This document shows, one piece after another, positions 61,233-64,000 of a stretch of DNA of 64,000 nt. Position 1 is the first letter of the stretch. Each line of letters begins with the position of its first letter. Made by a program: the position numbers and the translations under genes. The notes under the pieces were generated by a model that did no database searches, was not told the DNA's origin, and saw only the letters and a program-made list of their open reading frames with translations. The stretch is from positions 620,001-684,000 of the forward strand of contig NZ_JABVZR010000002.1 in assembly GCF_017163935.1 (NCBI RefSeq). The letters run 5' to 3'. Source of the DNA: Novosphingobium terrae (lineage in GTDB: Bacteria; Pseudomonadota; Alphaproteobacteria; Sphingomonadales; Sphingomonadaceae).

Positions 61233-63491
61233 ATGAGGCTGAAGGCTTTGCTATTCGCGTCTGCTGCCTTGGCACAACCGGCGCTGGCTCAAGACACCGC
61301 GCCGCCAACGACCAATGGTTTGCAGGATATCATCGTCACGGCCCAGCGCCGTTCTGAAAATCTGCAGAAAACGGCGCTGGCCGTCAGCGCTGTGGCGGGC
61401 GATGTTCTGGTGCGCCAATCGGTCACACAGGCAACCGATCTCACACGTCTGGTGCCCGCCTTACAGGTTGCTCCGGCGGCCTCCTACACGCAGATCTATC
61501 TGCGCGGCGTGGGTTCTTTCGGCGCCAATGCCTTTGCCGAGCAGGGCGTCGCCTTCAACATGGACGGAGTCTATCTCTCGCGCCCCGCCGCCCCCGCCGC
61601 CCTGTTCTATGATCTTGAGCGCATGGAGGTGCTGAAAGGCCCGCAAGGCACGCTTTATGGCCGCAATGCCAGCGGCGGCGCGGTCAATGTCATCACCGCC
61701 AAGCCCAGGCTGGGGGAAACATCCGGCTTTATCAATGGCGAATATGGCAATTACAACACCGCCAAGGTCTCCGCCGCCATCAACCTGCCGCTCGGCGAGC
61801 GCTGGGCGGTGCGCCTCGCGGGCCAGCACGCCAGCCATGACGGCTATTTCAACGACGGCTATGACGATGAAAACACCCAGGCCGCCCGCACTCAGGTCAA
61901 GTTCGACAGCCACGCCGGTTTCGACGCCGATCTGATGCTGGATTACGGCCATGTCGGCGGCAAGGGCCCGGGCGGGACGATCATGCCGTTGATCGGCAAT
62001 GGCCGGTTGGGGGTCAGCGATCCCGCCGTGCTGGCCGCCTATCAGGCCGCAAGCCCCACGGCTCCCGTGCCGCAAGTGGTCGCCCGCAATGACGGGTTCC
62101 AGCGCAACAATTTCTACGGCGTGGCGCTGACAGCCAATCAGGATCTGGGCTTTGCCAAGCTCACCCTGCTGCCCTCTTTCCGTGAAACCGACATCAATTT
62201 CCTCTCCTATGCCTCCAGCTTTTACATCCGCGATGTCGAGAAGACCCATCAGACCTCGCTGGAGGCACGGCTGGCCAATGCGCGCGGTGCGGTGAACTGG
62301 GTGCTGGGCGGTTACTTCTTTGACGAACGCGTCCATGCCAGCCAGACCTACGATCAGGGCAGCAACCGGCTGCAGGTCAATCCACTGCTGGCCACCCGCA
62401 GTCTGGCCGCTTTCGGGCAGGCCACGGTGACGGTGCTGCCCGCTTTCCGCATCACCGGGGGGCTGCGCTATACCGATGATCACAAGCAGCAGAACACCGT
62501 CTTCACCAACGCGCCATTTGTGGGCTTCGTCAGCCCTGCCACCGGCAATTTCACGCCGATTTTCAATCCCATCACCGCTCAGGCGGTGAGTGATATCCAC
62601 TTCCGCAAGGTGACGTGGAAGGCAGGCGTGGAGTATGACGCGGGCCCGCGCAGCCTGCTCTATGCCTCGGTGGCGACGGGCTTCAAATCAGGCGCGCTGT
62701 TTGCGGCGCAGGGCAACAACACCTCGGCGCCGGAAAATCTCACCGCCTATACGCTGGGCGCCAAGAACCGCTTTCTCGACAACAGGTTGCAGCTGAACCT
62801 TGAAGCCTTCTGGTGGGATTACAAGAACCAGCAGGTCTCGCATCTGGGGCCGGTGCAGGTGGCCAGCACACCGGCGGGCGGCATCTATGCCCCGGTCTTC
62901 ATCACCGAGAACGCGGGCAGCGCCCGGCTCTATGGCGTGGAGGCCGAACTGCAGTTCAAGCCCGATGACGCCGATCTGCTGAGTGCCGACCTGCAATGGC
63001 TCCACGCCCGCTATCGCCGTTTCGGCTACAACAGCTATTCCAGTTCGGGCGCGGTCCCCGCCGTGGGCTGCGCGGTGAGCCCCACCTCGCTGATCGCGGC
63101 CACGCCGGGCGGGGCGATCTACGCCGTCGACTGTTCGGGGCGGCAGGTGGTCAATGCTCCGGAATGGACGTTGAACATGGCCTATGAGCATCGCTTTGCC
63201 CTGCGCAATGGCGGCAAGGTCACCTTCGGGGCGAACACGCGCATCCAGTCAGGCAGCTATGTCTCGATCGATTATCTGCCCGGCGGCTATCAGAGCACCT
63301 ACACCACCTCCGATGTGAGGCTGGAGTATCAGCCCAAGAGCGGCAAGCTGACGCTGGGCCTGTTTGCCAACAATCTGGAAAACACCACGATCTTCGCCGC
63401 CAGCTTCCAGAGCCCGGTCAAGAACGGCGTGCTGTACAATCAGCTGCGCCCGCCGCGCACCTATGGCGCGCGCGCTTCGGTGCGGTTCTAG
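61233..63491 (+). CDS. TonB-dependent receptor
   Basis: A 752-residue receptor: signal peptide to 'QPALAQ', TonB region 'QDIIVTAQRRSENLQKTALA', plug with 'RMEVLKGPQGTLYGRNASGG', and barrel end 'TYGARASVRF'. GGGGGAAGA precedes the ATG. It resembles the receptor at 33 kb in length, box and barrel motifs. It converges on a sulfatase, a common partnership in sphingomonads that points to a sulfated or related organic ligand. Confidence 0.93.
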   Translation: MRLKALLFASAALAQPALAQDTAPPTTNGLQDIIVTAQRRSENLQKTALAVSAVAGDVLVRQSVTQATDLTRLVPALQVAPAASYTQIYLRGVGSFGANAFAEQGVAFNMDGVYLSRPAAPAALFYDLERMEVLKGPQGTLYGRNASGGAVNVITAKPRLGETSGFINGEYGNYNTAKVSAAINLPLGERWAVRLAGQHASHDGYFNDGYDDENTQAARTQVKFDSHAGFDADLMLDYGHVGGKGPGGTIMPLIGNGRLGVSDPAVLAAYQAASPTAPVPQVVARNDGFQRNNFYGVALTANQDLGFAKLTLLPSFRETDINFLSYASSFYIRDVEKTHQTSLEARLANARGAVNWVLGGYFFDERVHASQTYDQGSNRLQVNPLLATRSLAAFGQATVTVLPAFRITGGLRYTDDHKQQNTVFTNAPFVGFVSPATGNFTPIFNPITAQAVSDIHFRKVTWKAGVEYDAGPRSLLYASVATGFKSGALFAAQGNNTSAPENLTAYTLGAKNRFLDNRLQLNLEAFWWDYKNQQVSHLGPVQVASTPAGGIYAPVFITENAGSARLYGVEAELQFKPDDADLLSADLQWLHARYRRFGYNSYSSSGAVPAVGCAVSPTSLIAATPGGAIYAVDCSGRQVVNAPEWTLNMAYEHRFALRNGGKVTFGANTRIQSGSYVSIDYLPGGYQSTYTTSDVRLEYQPKSGKLTLGLFANNLENTTIFAASFQSPVKNGVLYNQLRPPRTYGARASVRF

Positions 63492-63500
63492 AAGGCCCCG

Positions 63501-63535
63501 GGCGGCGCTCGACCGATCAGGAGTCGAGCGCCGCC
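63501..63535. terminator. Strong hairpin between convergent receptor and sulfatase
   Basis: GGCGGCGCTCGAC and GTCGAGCGCCGCC are perfect 13-base arms around 9 bases, overlapping the sulfatase stop. Likely bidirectional terminator despite no T run. Confidence 0.7.
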
Positions 63536-64000
63536 TGCACCGCCTCCGGCGAGGCCACGGGCGCCTGAGGCGGGTTGAAGGCGGGCACATCGCGGCTGTT
63601 GCGCGTGTCCAGAGGCACGCCGCTGGTGTTGATGTACCAGTTGAGCAGGCGCTCTTCGAGCGCCGCCTGATCCTTCGCCACGGCGCGCGTGCCGATCAGA
63701 TTGCGCGTCTCGCCCGGATCGGCGATGCGATCGTAAAGCTCGCTGACGCCTTGCGGGCGGTGGATATAGGTATGGCGCTGGGTGCGGACGCTGGCGGCGC
63801 GAGCCACCAGTTCGGGATGCTGCGCGGGCAGCTGCGACTTGTAGCGATAGAGACCGCCGGTCGGGTTGTCGAAAGCCTGCGGCTCGTAGATGCCGAGCCC
63901 CGCCTCGGTGAAGGCGGCGCGGTTGGGATCGCCGGGGCCGCCGTGGATCTGCGGCAGCAGGCTGCGCCCGAACTGGGTGTGATGCGGCGCGGTGCCCGCA
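63517..64000 (-). CDS. Sulfatase, C-terminal part (continues past window)
   Basis: The open frame to the window edge reads 'HTQFGRSLLPQIHG', 'AFTEAGLGIYEPQAF', 'VRTQRHTYIHRPQGVSELYD' and 'RIADPGETRNLIG'. This is the end of an arylsulfatase-type alkaline phosphatase superfamily enzyme ('ELYDL..DP.E..NL'). The catalytic formylglycine motif lies outside the window. It hydrolyses sulfate or phosphonate-type esters, probably in the periplasm. Convergent with the TonB receptor. Confidence 0.85.
   Translation of the reverse strand, partial: AGTAPHHTQFGRSLLPQIHGGPGDPNRAAFTEAGLGIYEPQAFDNPTGGLYRYKSQLPAQHPELVARAASVRTQRHTYIHRPQGVSELYDRIADPGETRNLIGTRAVAKDQAALEERLLNWYINTSGVPLDTRNSRDVPAFNPPQAPVASPEAVQAALDS

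Noticed and set aside
1..64000. CRISPR arrays, toxin-antitoxin pairs and restriction or phage-defence genes.
   Set aside because: No regular short repeats with spacers and no recognised defence proteins were found in either strand.

Overview
The window is high-GC chromosomal DNA of an alphaproteobacterium, most likely a sphingomonad (Novosphingobium/Sphingobium type). This is inferred from four intact TonB-dependent receptors with 'IIVTG/IIVTAQ'-style plug starts, a FecI/FecR pair, an HWE-kinase bacteriophytochrome, and the overall gene style. No rRNA, tRNA or CRISPR array was recognised.

Layout. 0-3 kb: a minus-strand operon (MarR regulator, isochorismatase-like hydrolase, DHA2-type MFS pump, small membrane protein) behind a strong nested palindromic operator. 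3-9.3 kb: a plus-strand FecI sigma / FecR / TonB receptor unit followed by an aminotransferase with a Tat-like leader and a triose-phosphate isomerase. 9.6-15.3 kb: an accessory island with a truncated integrase, secreted proteins of unknown function and an IS3-family element that cut a small outer-membrane barrel gene; deleting the IS and one copy of its AAC target repeat restores the reading frame. 15-25 kb: a broken DUF1254/DUF1214 gene opposite a TetR regulator, a siderophore receptor, a large unknown membrane protein, PsiF, an AraC/NmrA divergent pair and a GNAT acetyltransferase. 25.2-28.9 kb: a graveyard of IS5, receptor, LacI and hydrolase fragments around one intact acyltransferase; it includes a decayed copy of the LssY-domain gene at 41.9 kb.

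29-37 kb: a divergent catabolic locus. Minus strand: FAD monooxygenase, metallo-beta-lactamase-fold hydrolase and NTF2-like protein. Plus strand: LysR regulator (apparently starting at ATA), TonB receptor and AAHS-type aromatic acid permease. Together they suggest import and oxidation of an aromatic compound. 37-42.6 kb: single-domain response regulator, bacteriophytochrome, Crp/Fnr regulator, DUF2721 and LssY-domain proteins. 42.6-48 kb: a second AT-richer accessory stretch with unknown membrane or secreted proteins, REP-like repeats, a perfect 13-bp dyad and an IS110-family (IS1111-type) element whose 3' non-coding end may encode its guide RNA.

48-64 kb: ordinary chromosomal genes in tight overlapping operons: LacI regulator; YaaA and SDR; an AhpD-like protein divergent from a glutamine amidotransferase / YggS / MarR-with-cysteine-cluster operon, with a palindromic operator between; a hybrid histidine kinase plus PleD-like diguanylate cyclase; ABM monooxygenase plus DSD1-family PLP enzyme; alpha/beta hydrolase; pentapeptide protein; and a TonB receptor converging on a sulfatase that runs off the right edge. 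Start codons given are judgements from ribosome-binding sites and family alignments recalled from memory. No database search was run.
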